Of a DNA stretch of 32,682 nucleotides, positions 7,581-15,143 are shown one piece after another. The position numbers were made by a program, and so were the translations under genes. Below the pieces are notes generated by a model, which worked only from the letters and a program-made list of their open reading frames with translations, had not been told where the DNA came from and made no database searches. The DNA is taken from positions 1 through 32,682 of the forward strand of contig LFSN01000029.1 in NCBI GenBank assembly GCA_001513125.1, read 5' to 3'. This DNA is from Clostridia bacterium DTU030. Lineage in GTDB: Bacteria > Bacillota > DTU030. Position 1 is the stretch's first letter, and each line of letters begins with the position of its first letter.

Positions 7581-8111
7581 ATGCAAAGGAAAGTCGGCAA
7601 TGTCCTTTTGGAATGTGTCCAGGGGAATATTGTCCAGCAGCCCGATATGGAGGCCATCGTCAATGCCGCCAACAAGTGGCTGCGCACCGGGGGCGGGGTG
7701 GCCGGAGCCATCCACCGGGCTGCCGGGCCCGGCCTGGAAAAGGAAGCTGTGCCCCTGGGTCCCATCAGGCCGGGGGAAGCCGTCATCACCGGGGGCCACA
7801 ACCTGCCCAACAAGCATGTGATCCACTGCCTGGGGCCCGTCTATGGAGTGGACAAGCCCGAGGCCGAGCTTTTGGCCAACTGCTATCGCAACGCCCTGAA
7901 GCTGGCCGAGGAAAAGGGATTGGCGTCGGTGGCCTTTCCTGCCATTTCCACAGGGATTTTTGGTTATCCCAAGGAGGAAGCTACCCGGGTGGCCCTGCAG
8001 GCGGTCCTGGCAATGGTGCCTACACTGAAAGCGGTCAAGCACATCCGCTTTGTCCTCTTTAGTGCCGGGGATCTGGCCATCTACCAGCAGATGATGGAGG
8101 AGCTTTGTTAA
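7581..8111 (+). CDS. Macro-domain protein (ADP-ribose binding / O-acetyl-ADP-ribose deacetylase family)
   Basis: A 176-residue single-domain macro protein, the usual size for the bacterial stand-alone family (COG2110). The signature is present: a GNIVQQPDMEAIVNAANKWL segment (about residues 15-34), then the RTGGGVAGAIHRAAGPGLEKE loop that contacts ADP-ribose, and the AFPAISTGIFGYPKEEA phosphate-binding loop (about 118-134). Family members bind ADP-ribose or remove ADP-ribose or O-acetyl groups in the cytoplasm. No partner toxin or sirtuin lies beside it. An AGGGAGACCAG ribosome site precedes ATG. It stands alone between the hydrolase pair and the flavoprotein region. Confidence 0.9.
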   Translation: MQRKVGNVLLECVQGNIVQQPDMEAIVNAANKWLRTGGGVAGAIHRAAGPGLEKEAVPLGPIRPGEAVITGGHNLPNKHVIHCLGPVYGVDKPEAELLANCYRNALKLAEEKGLASVAFPAISTGIFGYPKEEATRVALQAVLAMVPTLKAVKHIRFVLFSAGDLAIYQQMMEELC

Positions 8112-8184
8112 GAAATTTATAGGAAGAAGGGCGAGGAGTGGATTCTGGGAGTTAGTTTTTCTGCGGCAGGCAGGAAAACTAGCA

Positions 8185-8214
8185 TTCTTATAGAATAACT
8201 TCTTATAGAATAAC
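8185..8214. repeat. 15-base tandem direct repeat (two copies) with internal dyad
   Basis: TTCTTATAGAATAAC occurs twice head to tail (8185-8199 and 8200-8214). Each unit contains a TTCT-n3-AGAA dyad, so the pair looks like two operator half-turn-spaced sites. It lies in the 324-base gap between the macro-domain gene and the flavoprotein lipoprotein gene, upstream of the candidate promoter at 8259-8288. The gap shows no other gene. Confidence 0.6.
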
Positions 8215-8258
8215 TATTAAAAAGAGCTAAGGTAATTAGGCAGCAGGAAATCAGATAA

Positions 8259-8288
8259 TTGAATTAGTTAAAGAAATAACGATAACAT
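8259..8288 (+). promoter_or_regulatory. Candidate promoter of the first flavoprotein reductase gene
   Basis: TTGAAT (8259-8264) and TAACAT (8283-8288) are separated by 18 bases in an AT-rich stretch about 150 bases before the GTG start. Other weak candidates exist, so this is tentative. Confidence 0.35.
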
Positions 8289-8435
8289 AAATAACTCTGG
8301 AGAGGGGGGATGTCTGGCAAAAGGCTATATTGGGGTTTGTAGGATACTGGATTTTGGGGGGTTACAGAGGAGACAGTAGAAGTAAGTTTTTCCATTGGGT
8401 TGGTAGTATCGGGTAAAACTAGAGGGGGTTGTACC

Positions 8436-9905
8436 GTGTATCAAAAAAAATGGGGAGTAATGCTTCTGGTTCTGGCCCTGGTTGTGGTTTTAGCACTGAC
8501 GGGTTGTCAGCCGGCTGCAGAACCAGAACCCGGAGAGCATGAGGTAGAGACCAAGGAAACCGATGTGGTCGTAATCGGCGGCGGTGGAGCAGGGTTGGCT
8601 GCAGCCATCACAGCTGCCGATAATGGCGCCGAGGTTATCCTCCTGGAGAAAATGCCCCGGTTAGGCGGTAATACCCTGATCTCAGGCTGTGCCTACAACG
8701 CCGTCGACCCGGAGAGGCAGAGCAAGCAGGGCATTGAGGACTCCATTGACCTGCACTTCCAGCACACCTACGAGGGTGGCGACAAGAAGGGTGATCCTGA
8801 GCTGATCCGGATCCTGGTGGAAAATGCCCTCGATGGGCTCCACTGGTTGGAAAGCTTGGGCTGTGAATTTAAGGATGAAGTATACACAGTTCTGGGTGCC
8901 CTCTGGCCCCGGTCCCATACCAACGTGAAGCCCCTGGGTACAGGCTACATCGAGGCCCTGGAAAATGGCGCCAATGAACGGGGAGTAGAGATCTATTTGG
9001 ATACCAAAGCAGAAGAGCTGCTTCAGGATGAAGATGGCAGAGTAACGGGGGTCAAGGCAGTTGACGCCGATGGCAATGAGATCATCTTCACTGCCAGAAA
9101 AGGTGTTGTCCTGGCCACTGGTGGGTTTGCTGCCAATGTGGAACTGAGGTCCCAGTATGATTCCAGGTTGACAGCCGAGATACCCACCACCAACCATCCG
9201 GGTGCAACGGGTGACGGGATTGTTATGGCCGAGAAGGTTGGCGCCGAGTTCGTGGGAATGGAATACATCCAGCTCCTGCCTACCGGTGACCCGGAAACCG
9301 GCAGCCTGGCCGGCTGGCTCGCCCCCGGTGTTGATCAGATGATCTACGTCAATAAGGAAGGGAAGCGGTTTGTGGCAGAAGACGAGCGGCGGGACGTCAT
9401 GACCAACGCCCTCTTCGAACAGACCGATGCCCTGATGTACGTAGTTTCCGATGCCAACTCGGTGTGGGAGGTTACCAGCTTCGGGGAAACGGAAGAGCAG
9501 CTGGTGGAAATGGGCAAGGTCTTGAAGGCCGATACCCTGGAAGAGCTGGCAGAAAAGATCAATGTCCCGGCCGACGCCCTTGTGGAAACGGTGGCCAGGT
9601 ATAATGAAGCGGTGGAAAATGACCATGACCCCGACTTTGGCAAGAAGCTGCTGGGTCATAAGATCGAAACACCGCCCTTCTACGCCAGCCCCCGGGTTCC
9701 CACCGTCCACCACACCATGGGTGGGGTAAAAATCGATACCCTGGCCAGGGTTATTAGCAAGGACGGCAATCCCATCCCCGGCCTGTATGCAGCTGGCGAG
9801 GTGACCGGCGGCATCCATGGTACCAACAGGCTGGGCGGTAATGCCATTGCCGATATCATCGTCTTTGGCCGCATTGCCGGCGAAAGCGCTGCCAACAGCA
9901 AATAG
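8436..9905 (+). CDS. Lipoprotein flavoprotein reductase (fumarate/urocanate reductase superfamily), copy 1
   Basis: A 489-residue exported FAD enzyme of the FAD_binding_2 family. A lipoprotein signal ends LTGC with Cys24. The Rossmann FAD motif VVVIGGGGAGLAAA spans 44-57 with GAEVILLEK following. The C-terminal FAD block is GLYAAGEVTGGIHGTNRLGG (449-468). By comparison with Shewanella Fcc3, the proton-donating Arg is Arg319 (RFVAEDERRD), the C1-carboxylate ligands are His426 (VHHTMGG) and Arg465, but the His of the Q-x-H-P-T motif is Leu281 (IQLLPT). No haem CxxCH motif or FMN-binding domain is present, so the electron donor is separate and unknown. Expected role: reduction of an enoate acceptor outside the membrane. 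The start is GTG 8436 after GAGGGGG, matching the paralog; an in-frame start at 8400 would lengthen the signal peptide unnaturally. Confidence 0.87.
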   Translation: MYQKKWGVMLLVLALVVVLALTGCQPAAEPEPGEHEVETKETDVVVIGGGGAGLAAAITAADNGAEVILLEKMPRLGGNTLISGCAYNAVDPERQSKQGIEDSIDLHFQHTYEGGDKKGDPELIRILVENALDGLHWLESLGCEFKDEVYTVLGALWPRSHTNVKPLGTGYIEALENGANERGVEIYLDTKAEELLQDEDGRVTGVKAVDADGNEIIFTARKGVVLATGGFAANVELRSQYDSRLTAEIPTTNHPGATGDGIVMAEKVGAEFVGMEYIQLLPTGDPETGSLAGWLAPGVDQMIYVNKEGKRFVAEDERRDVMTNALFEQTDALMYVVSDANSVWEVTSFGETEEQLVEMGKVLKADTLEELAEKINVPADALVETVARYNEAVENDHDPDFGKKLLGHKIETPPFYASPRVPTVHHTMGGVKIDTLARVISKDGNPIPGLYAAGEVTGGIHGTNRLGGNAIADIIVFGRIAGESAANSK

Positions 9906-9936
9906 TAAGTATCCTTGCTGAGGCAGAAATAAAACT

Positions 9937-9982
9937 GGACCTCGCTTTCCCCAAATTTACTGGGGAGGGCGAGGTCCTTTTT
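9937..9982 (+). terminator. Intrinsic terminator after flavoprotein reductase copy 1
   Basis: GGACCTCGC (9937-9945) pairs with GCGAGGTCC (9969-9977), with an inner CCCC/GGGG extension, and five T follow. It lies about 30 bases after the stop. The remaining bases to 10114 hold no gene. Confidence 0.88.
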
Positions 9983-10114
9983 AATCAGTTGACGATTGAC
10001 AATGGACAATTATTTTCATTCTTTGCTACTTGACTATTTTTAGTTTGCTCTGTCACAGAGGGTCTGTTTATAAAGACGGCCCCTGCGACTGCTACTACCG
10101 ATTATCGACAACCG

Positions 10115-10957
10115 CTATTGCCGGTGCCTGGAAGGGGCGTGGACGTCCAATAAGAAATTACAGATCAAATCGGCCACCACATCGGGGCGCTGGAGGATCA
10201 GTCCATGATCTGCATCTGGGACTTCGGCAAAGAGGAAATTCCCCTTCCCCATCTCTTGAAGGTTGTTCCAGGCGGCCGGGGAAAACATCTGGCTATTTTG
10301 GGCCCGGATAAAGAGGGTGGGACAGCTGATGTGGGGCAGGTAGAGGTGGTTGTCCTCAACCCTGGTGGCAAAGGTTTCCACCGCCGCCTGTCGGCTGTGT
10401 TTCCAGGACCACTGCCCGGGCATGGGGGTGTCGGGCAAAAACCCCCACTTGATGTATTCTTCCAGCAAGGTGAGATCGACGTCGCGGCCGTATTTCTTGT
10501 AAAAGTAGGTGTGGATATCTTCTCGGTCGGAAAAGGAAGGCGGGGCCGCTGCTGCCATCCTTTGATAATGGGCGATAATTCCCGGGGGCGTGCCAATGCT
10601 CGGGTCTACCAGCACGGCCCGGACCAGATCGGGATTTTGGGCGGCACAGGCAAGGGAGACCAGGGCCCCCAGGGAGTAACCTACCAGGGATACCCTCTTA
10701 AGCTCCAGCTCCCTGATCAGGGCAGTGACGTCGGCCAGGTAATCCTCCTTGCGGTAGCCGGAAGCCGGCTTGTCGCTGTCCCCATGGCCGCGAAAATCCA
10801 GGGCCAGGACCCGAAAATTTTCCTGCAACCTCCGGGCGCAGAAGTCCCAGTGGTGGGCGTTGCCGGTGGTGCCGTGGAGAAAGAGGATGGCTTCTCCCCC
10901 TCCTCCCCAGTCCAGGTAATGCAATTTCAGCCCGGCATGGTGGTAATATTTGTCCAT
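10115..10957 (-). CDS. Alpha/beta-fold hydrolase
   Basis: A 280-residue cytoplasmic alpha/beta hydrolase. The oxyanion motif is FLHGTTGNAHHW (27-38). The nucleophile elbow GYSLG has Ser95, and His is provided by VPDADHGLIL near residue 255. The usual acid after strand 7 (GENDxxx) reads RAQNSQMF here, with no Asp or Glu at the common position. The acid may therefore come from elsewhere, for example Asp117 in VLVDPSIG, or the enzyme may be atypical. The substrate is not predictable. The start ATG 10957 overlaps the stop of the TIGR00725 gene as TGATG, so the two form a coupled pair; the TTG codon just before is less likely. Confidence 0.85.
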   Translation of the reverse strand: MDKYYHHAGLKLHYLDWGGGGEAILFLHGTTGNAHHWDFCARRLQENFRVLALDFRGHGDSDKPASGYRKEDYLADVTALIRELELKRVSLVGYSLGALVSLACAAQNPDLVRAVLVDPSIGTPPGIIAHYQRMAAAAPPSFSDREDIHTYFYKKYGRDVDLTLLEEYIKWGFLPDTPMPGQWSWKHSRQAAVETFATRVEDNHLYLPHISCPTLFIRAQNSQMFSPAAWNNLQEMGKGNFLFAEVPDADHGLILQRPDVVADLICNFLLDVHAPSRHRQ

Positions 10958-11520
10958 CAAGGCAATTTACCCCCCTTACAAAATAGAGGCCCTTGCCGGC
11001 ATCCCCCCTTGGCCAGGGACAAGGCCAGGTCTACAGCTTCTTCCGGTGTAGTGGCGAAACGAATTTCCCCGCACCGGCGGTCATCCAGATAACCGTCAAC
11101 CAACAGCCCTTCTACCCGGTCTGCCCACTGGCCGCTTCCCTTTAAGACAACCACCGGCCGGCCATTTTTGTAGGCGTCGATAAATTCGGTGAGGGTGCCG
11201 CACTTGCCTCCGATCATGATCAGGGCATCACAGCTGTGGACCAAAATCAGGCTGCGGTAATCCAGGTCAAGGCCGGTGGTGATGGGGATGTCCAGGTAGG
11301 GGTTCCCCTCCTCAATGCTGTTGCCGGGGAGGATGCCCACCGTTATTCCGCCCGCCTCCCGGGCTCCCCGGGAGGCGGCCAGCATTACCCCGTCCCTGCC
11401 TCCGGAAAAAAGGACGGCACCCCTTTTTCCTATCTCCCGACCGACGGCCTCGGCCATTTTTTCTACCTCTGAAGGTATTCTACCCGATTGACCGATAACG
11501 CCAATCCGAATTGGTTTCAT
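10957..11520 (-). CDS. TIGR00725 family protein (SLOG/LOG-like Rossmann fold)
   Basis: A 187-residue protein of the TIGR00725 group, related to the LOG/lysine-decarboxylase-like SLOG superfamily of nucleotide-binding Rossmann folds. Visible signatures are the start IRIGVIGQSG, the FSGGRDGVMLAASRGAREAGG block (about 38-58), GILPG (63-67) and the key GGKCGTLTEFIDAYKNGRPVVVL segment (about 103-125). The last matches the PGGxGTxxE motif of LOG proteins. LOG enzymes release cytokinin bases from ribotides, but the TIGR00725 branch has no settled activity, so none is assigned. It is first of a two-gene unit with the alpha/beta hydrolase and diverges from flavoprotein copy 2. The ATG is preceded by GAAGGGGAGGG. 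Confidence 0.85.
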   Translation of the reverse strand: MKPIRIGVIGQSGRIPSEVEKMAEAVGREIGKRGAVLFSGGRDGVMLAASRGAREAGGITVGILPGNSIEEGNPYLDIPITTGLDLDYRSLILVHSCDALIMIGGKCGTLTEFIDAYKNGRPVVVLKGSGQWADRVEGLLVDGYLDDRRCGEIRFATTPEEAVDLALSLAKGGCRQGPLFCKGGKLP

Positions 11521-11965
11521 AATCTTCCCTCCCCTTCAAGTTACTACAGTTATAAATGTTGTCCTGGCATAGGCCATGACAGAAGTTTCTTTAGAGCAGA
11601 TAATATTTCTACTTCGTTTCCCTGGGCCCAATTCCTGCCCCGGAGCGGGGCAATGTCATTTAATTAACAAAAAACCGGGGGAAAATCCGAGGAAAAACCA
11701 TAAAAGAAAGATTTATCTACCAATTAGTGCTGGGAATAGGCCTGGGAACCAGGAAAAAGATTATATCTTCCGACGTAGGGAATCTAGAAACTATGTTGAA
11801 TATTTAACAATGTAAGGGAAGGGGGGATGGGTGTTTCTCACTCAGCTATTTTCAGTAAAGATTTAGGGGGGGTAGGAAAAAGAAAAAGAAAAACATTGGA
11901 CAGATACGGGATTTAGACGCAGCTATGTCAGCTAGCAACTTTACAGTACAAAGGAGGCATATACC
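11521..11965. other. Intergenic region between divergent genes (445 bases)
   Basis: This gap lies between the TIGR00725 gene (minus) and flavoprotein reductase copy 2 (plus) and must hold both promoters. A short hairpin TGCCCC-GGAGC-GGGGCA occurs near 11637-11653. Purine-rich runs and A-rich segments fill 11660-11905. No convincing -35/-10 pair, gene or RNA was found. A short open frame at 11576-11815 has no ribosome site and looks like chance. Confidence 0.5.
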
Positions 11966-13438
11966 GTGCGACAAAAGAACTTTGGTGCTCTGTTGTTAGT
12001 CCTTTTCCTGGTAGCGGCTTTAGCCCTTACCGGCTGCCAGCAGGCGGGAGAACCGGCTGGGGAAGCAGATGAAGTTGCAGGCGAAGCAAGGGAAGCAGAT
12101 GTGGTCGTAATAGGCGGTGGCGGGGCCGGCCTGGCGGCAGCAGTGTCGGCGGCAGAAAACGGCGCAGAAGTCATTCTGCTGGAAAAGATGACCATGCTGG
12201 GTGGGAACACCATCCGGTCCGGCGGCTATTACAATGCCGTTGACCCCGAACGGCAGGAACCCCTCGGTATAGAAGACTCTATTGACCACCACTACCAGCA
12301 GACCATTGAAGGCGGTGACAATGAGGGAGATCCGGCCTTGGTCCGGATATTGGTGGAAAACGCCCTCGATGCCCTGCACTGGCTGGAAGACTACGGAATG
12401 GAGTTTACAGATAAGGTCGTAGCCATCCAGGGCGCCATGTGGGAACGGAGCCACGTGCCGGCCGAGTCCGGCGGCTATGGCTATATCCAAACCCTGGAAA
12501 AGGCAGCCAGGGATCTGGGCGTTGAGATCCTCTTAGAAACCAAAGCAGAAAAACTCCTCACCGATGAAGAAGGTCGCGTCGTCGGCGTAAAGGCCACCGG
12601 TGCCGATGGTGAAGAACTGGAATTCAGAGCAAGAAATGGTGTTGTCCTGGCTTCTGGAGGCTTCGGCGCCAATGTGGAAATGCGGGTCAAGTATGACCCC
12701 AGGCTCACCGAGAGTTTCCCCACTACCAACCACCCGGGCGCTACCGGTGACGGCATCTTGATGGCCCAGGAGCTGGAAGCAGGTGTCACGGGCATGGAGC
12801 ACATCCAGCTGCTGCCCCTGGCCGATCCCAAGTCCGGCTCCAGCCAGCACAAGGTGGTTACAGAAATCCAGAGTACCATCATGGTAAACCGCGAAGGCAA
12901 GCGCTTTGTCAATGAAGACAACCGCCGTGACGTCCTGTCAGCAGCCATTATGGAACAGACCGATGGCATCTGTTTTGTAATCAACGATGCCCGGGAAGCT
13001 CCCGAATACAACAACTATGGAGAAAAGGTCGAAGACCTGGTCGAACAGGGCTATGTCTATAAGGCAGACACCCTGGAGGAGCTGGCGGAAATAGCCGGCA
13101 TCGACGCTGAAGCTCTGGTGCAGACGGTGAAGGAGTTTAACGAGGCAGTTGCCAAGCAGAGCGACTCCTTTGGCCGTAAAGTCTGGGGTAATACCATCGA
13201 AGTGGGTCCCTTCTATGCCACCCCCCGGTGCCCGTCAATCCACCACACCATGGGCGGGCTGACCATCAATACCGAAACCCAGGTATTAAAGACCGACGGT
13301 ACCGTCATTCCTGGCCTGTATGCTGCCGGTGAAGTAACAGGCGGTATCCACGGGACCAACCGCCTCGGTGGCAACGCCCTGGCCGATATAATCGTCTTCG
13401 GCCGGATTGCCGGGCGCAACGCCGCCCAGGGCCTGTAA
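11966..13438 (+). CDS. Lipoprotein flavoprotein reductase (fumarate/urocanate reductase superfamily), copy 2
   Basis: A 490-residue paralog of the 8436-9905 product with the same layout. The lipoprotein signal ends LTGC with Cys24, and the FAD motif VVVIGGGGAGLAAA is at 46-59. The fumarate-reductase-like core contains Arg321 (EDNRRD), His427 (IHHTMGG) and Arg466 (HGTNRLGGNA). As in copy 1, the QxHPT motif is altered to IQLLPLADP, with Leu283 replacing the dicarboxylate-binding His. The middle part (about 285-365), which lines the active site and cap, differs most between copies (SSQHKVVTEIQSTIM against SLAGWLAPGVDQMIY), suggesting different substrates. No haem or FMN domain is present. The start is GTG 11966, eight bases after AAGGAGG. 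It is monocistronic, with its own terminator. Confidence 0.88.
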   Translation: MRQKNFGALLLVLFLVAALALTGCQQAGEPAGEADEVAGEAREADVVVIGGGGAGLAAAVSAAENGAEVILLEKMTMLGGNTIRSGGYYNAVDPERQEPLGIEDSIDHHYQQTIEGGDNEGDPALVRILVENALDALHWLEDYGMEFTDKVVAIQGAMWERSHVPAESGGYGYIQTLEKAARDLGVEILLETKAEKLLTDEEGRVVGVKATGADGEELEFRARNGVVLASGGFGANVEMRVKYDPRLTESFPTTNHPGATGDGILMAQELEAGVTGMEHIQLLPLADPKSGSSQHKVVTEIQSTIMVNREGKRFVNEDNRRDVLSAAIMEQTDGICFVINDAREAPEYNNYGEKVEDLVEQGYVYKADTLEELAEIAGIDAEALVQTVKEFNEAVAKQSDSFGRKVWGNTIEVGPFYATPRCPSIHHTMGGLTINTETQVLKTDGTVIPGLYAAGEVTGGIHGTNRLGGNALADIIVFGRIAGRNAAQGL

Positions 13439-13495
13439 TTTGCCCAGGCTTGTCCCATATGCTTAAAGGCATGCTGAGGACAAATATGTGAGGCC

Positions 13496-13537
13496 AAAAC
13501 CCATCCTGCCAGCCTCTGGGCTGGTGGGATGGGTTTT
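13496..13537. terminator. Bidirectional intrinsic terminator between convergent genes
   Basis: AAAACCCATCC pairs with GGATGGGTTTT, and an inner GCCAGCC/GGCTGG helix extends the stem. T-rich sequence follows on the plus strand and, because of the A run, on the minus strand as well. It separates flavoprotein copy 2 from the converging GNAT-like gene. Confidence 0.88.
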
Positions 13538-13584
13538 CCTTTTTGCCCCTTCTCCTGGTGTGGCCTTTGGCAAGGGGGCGGAGG

Positions 13585-14682
13585 CTACAGCTCCAGGCCA
13601 TAGATCCGGTAGCGGGAGGTAACCCGGGCGTCGGGCACCAGCCTGGCGATGACCCGGTTCATCATAATATTGTCCTCTAAAACCAAAGAAAAGCTGGCTT
13701 CCTGGTAGCCCTTGGCGGTGGCCAGTTCCAGGGTGGTAAGGAGGAGGGGCGCTTCCAGGCCCCGGCACCGGGCCTGGGGAACAACTCCCAGGACGGCCAG
13801 GCGAAAACCCTGGACCTCCCTGTGCCAGGCCCGACCCCGGGGTAAGACACCCCGGTTTTTTTGCCGCACCGGATTGATATCGGGCAGGGAGAGGCAGAGG
13901 GCCACCGGTTCCCCCCTTCTTTCCCCCACCAGGAGCAGTTCCGGATCGGCATACTGGGCCAGGCCCCTGAGGATCTCCCGGGCTTCCCGGCGGGAAAGGG
14001 GGGTAAAACCCCAGATGCCCTCCATGGAATTGTTATACAGATACTGGAAAGCTGCGGCCTCAGAGCTTCTGCCCCCAAGGGAGAAATGCTTGATCTGGAG
14101 CTGGTTTTTCCTTTGGGCATAGCGGGCCACCTTGGCCAGCCTGTCGGGCAGGGTCTGGCGCAAGTCCCAGGAATAGGCCAGGTAGTCCTTGATTTTGCGA
14201 AGTTGGCCCTCTTCCAGGAGGCGGGGGTAATAGGGAAGACTGTAGCCTAAACCTACCGGGGGTATGGCTGCAAAACCTTCCACCAAAAGGCCCGTTTCTT
14301 CATTGCTGGAAAGGGTAAAGGGTCCCAGCATCCGCCGCCGTCCCCGGGAGCGGAGCCAGTCGGCGGCGGCAGCCAGGAGGGCGGCTGCCCCTTCCCCGTC
14401 TTCCTCTACTTCGAAAAAACCAAAGGTGCCGGCTTCCTGGTCGGGGTTTGCGGCATCGACGATGGCCGTTATCCTCCCCACCGCTTCCTTGCCCCTCCAG
14501 GCCAGAAAGGAGCAGCCCTCGGCATGGGCAAAAAAGGGGTTTTCCCTGGGGTTAAGGCGCCACCTTTCTGCCCCGGGACTGGGAGGAACCCAATAGGGGT
14601 TGCTGGCATAGATACGGTAAGGTAATTCCAGGAATACCTGCAATTCCCAGTCGGAAGTGACGGGCTTAACTGTAAGGGACAT
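13585..14682 (-). CDS. GNAT-like N-acetyltransferase family protein
   Basis: A 365-residue soluble protein with GNAT-fold character. The N-terminal half contains LPYRIYASNPYWVPP and FLAWRGKEAVGRITAIVDAANPD (about 57-80), resembling a GNAT beta2-beta4 segment. The second half has a VALCLSLPDIN strand and a VLGVVPQARCRGLEAPLLLTTLELATAKGYQEASFSLVLEDN block (about 303-345), which resembles the acetyl-CoA-binding and late strands. It belongs to a group of uncharacterised proteins that look like two fused GNAT halves. Acceptor and pathway are unknown. It is transcribed alone, convergent with the flavoprotein gene, and the ATG follows AAAGGAAGGGATAAAA. Confidence 0.65.
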   Translation of the reverse strand: MSLTVKPVTSDWELQVFLELPYRIYASNPYWVPPSPGAERWRLNPRENPFFAHAEGCSFLAWRGKEAVGRITAIVDAANPDQEAGTFGFFEVEEDGEGAAALLAAAADWLRSRGRRRMLGPFTLSSNEETGLLVEGFAAIPPVGLGYSLPYYPRLLEEGQLRKIKDYLAYSWDLRQTLPDRLAKVARYAQRKNQLQIKHFSLGGRSSEAAAFQYLYNNSMEGIWGFTPLSRREAREILRGLAQYADPELLLVGERRGEPVALCLSLPDINPVRQKNRGVLPRGRAWHREVQGFRLAVLGVVPQARCRGLEAPLLLTTLELATAKGYQEASFSLVLEDNIMMNRVIARLVPDARVTSRYRIYGLEL

Positions 14683-14777
14683 TTTTATCCCTTCCTTTTC
14701 TCTACTGGGATTGGGGAAGCTACTATATTGCTATGCCAGCCTGTTTGCTCCTGTGCAGGGCTTTCCTTTTAAACATT

Positions 14778-14805
14778 AACCTCCTACCCTCCCCTGCATA
14801 GAATA
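14778..14805 (+). promoter_or_regulatory. SigK/SigE-like sporulation promoter before the micropeptide gene
   Basis: AAC (14778-14780), 16 bases, then CATAGAATA (14797-14805) fits the mother-cell consensus AC-N16/17-CATAnnnTA described for SigK in Bacillus. SigE -10 sites are similar (CATAcaxT). The expected start lies about 55 bases before the GTG of a small YjcZ-like gene, which fits sporulation control. The match is by eye only. Confidence 0.5.
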
Positions 14806-14866
14806 TAGCAAGGTAAAAGGGAACCTGAAGTTCCTACTCCAGTTCAAGGGCAAAGGAGGGTTTAAT

Positions 14867-14977
14867 GTGGGAAACGGTATTGGTGGCGCTGGAGGTAAAG
14901 ATAGCGGTGCCTTTTTGGTTTTCCTGATCTTGATCCTGCTCCTGCTGGGCGATAGCTTCAACAGGTATGCAGAGTAA
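14867..14977 (+). CDS. YjcZ-like small sporulation-type membrane protein (36 aa)
   Basis: A GTG start (14867-14869) seven bases after AAAGGAGG opens a 36-codon frame ending in TAA. The product begins with a Gly-rich stretch (GNGIGGAGG, residues 2-10). A single hydrophobic helix follows (AFLVFLILILLLLG, 15-28), then a short polar tail (DSFNRYAE). This Gly-rich head plus FxLIxxLFILLIIxG-type helix is the pattern of the YjcZ/YtiA-like sporulation micropeptides of Bacillota. A mother-cell-type promoter candidate lies upstream and an intrinsic terminator downstream, so a complete tiny transcription unit is visible. Likely location: a forespore or mother-cell membrane (inference). It is too short for most gene callers. 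Confidence 0.68.
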   Translation: MGNGIGGAGGKDSGAFLVFLILILLLLGDSFNRYAE

Positions 14978-15037
14978 GGGATCTATTGCCAGGTGTTGGT
15001 TGTTGGAAAGGGTAGCTGTTTATTTCTGAGCAAAGTG

Positions 15038-15064
15038 CGGGCCTAATTCCGGGCCCGCTTTTAA
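15038..15064 (+). terminator. Intrinsic terminator after the micropeptide gene
   Basis: GCGGGCC (15038-15044) pairs with GGCCCGC (15053-15059) around an eight-base loop, followed by TTTTAACTTT. It lies about 60 bases after the micropeptide stop. Confidence 0.7.
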
Positions 15065-15086
15065 CTTTATCTTAGGCGTGTTCCAT

Positions 15087-15135
15087 GGGAGAAAGGCGCG
15101 CAGTCCATGGGTTCTTCTCTGCGCGCCTTTCTCCC
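15087..15135. repeat. Perfect 17-base inverted repeat (long hairpin)
   Basis: Bases 15087-15103 are the exact reverse complement of 15119-15135, with a 15-base spacer. The arms hold GGGAGAAAGGCGCGCAG. It lies just after the stop of the minus-strand DUF1657 gene, so it may end or protect that transcript. There is no T tract on either side, so it is not a standard intrinsic terminator. Confidence 0.8.
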
Positions 15136-15143
15136 CGCAAGTT

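Noticed and set aside
9990-10020. TGAC/GGAC spaced by 7 bases (TTGACGATTGACAATGGACAA), resembling a short tandem repeat or -35 cluster
   Set aside because: Only imperfect repeats, no -10 box at a useful distance and no gene starts nearby on the plus strand.
11576-11815. Possible 79-aa plus-strand frame upstream of reductase copy 2
   Set aside because: No ribosome site, biased basic composition and no recognisable pattern; likely chance in the intergenic region.
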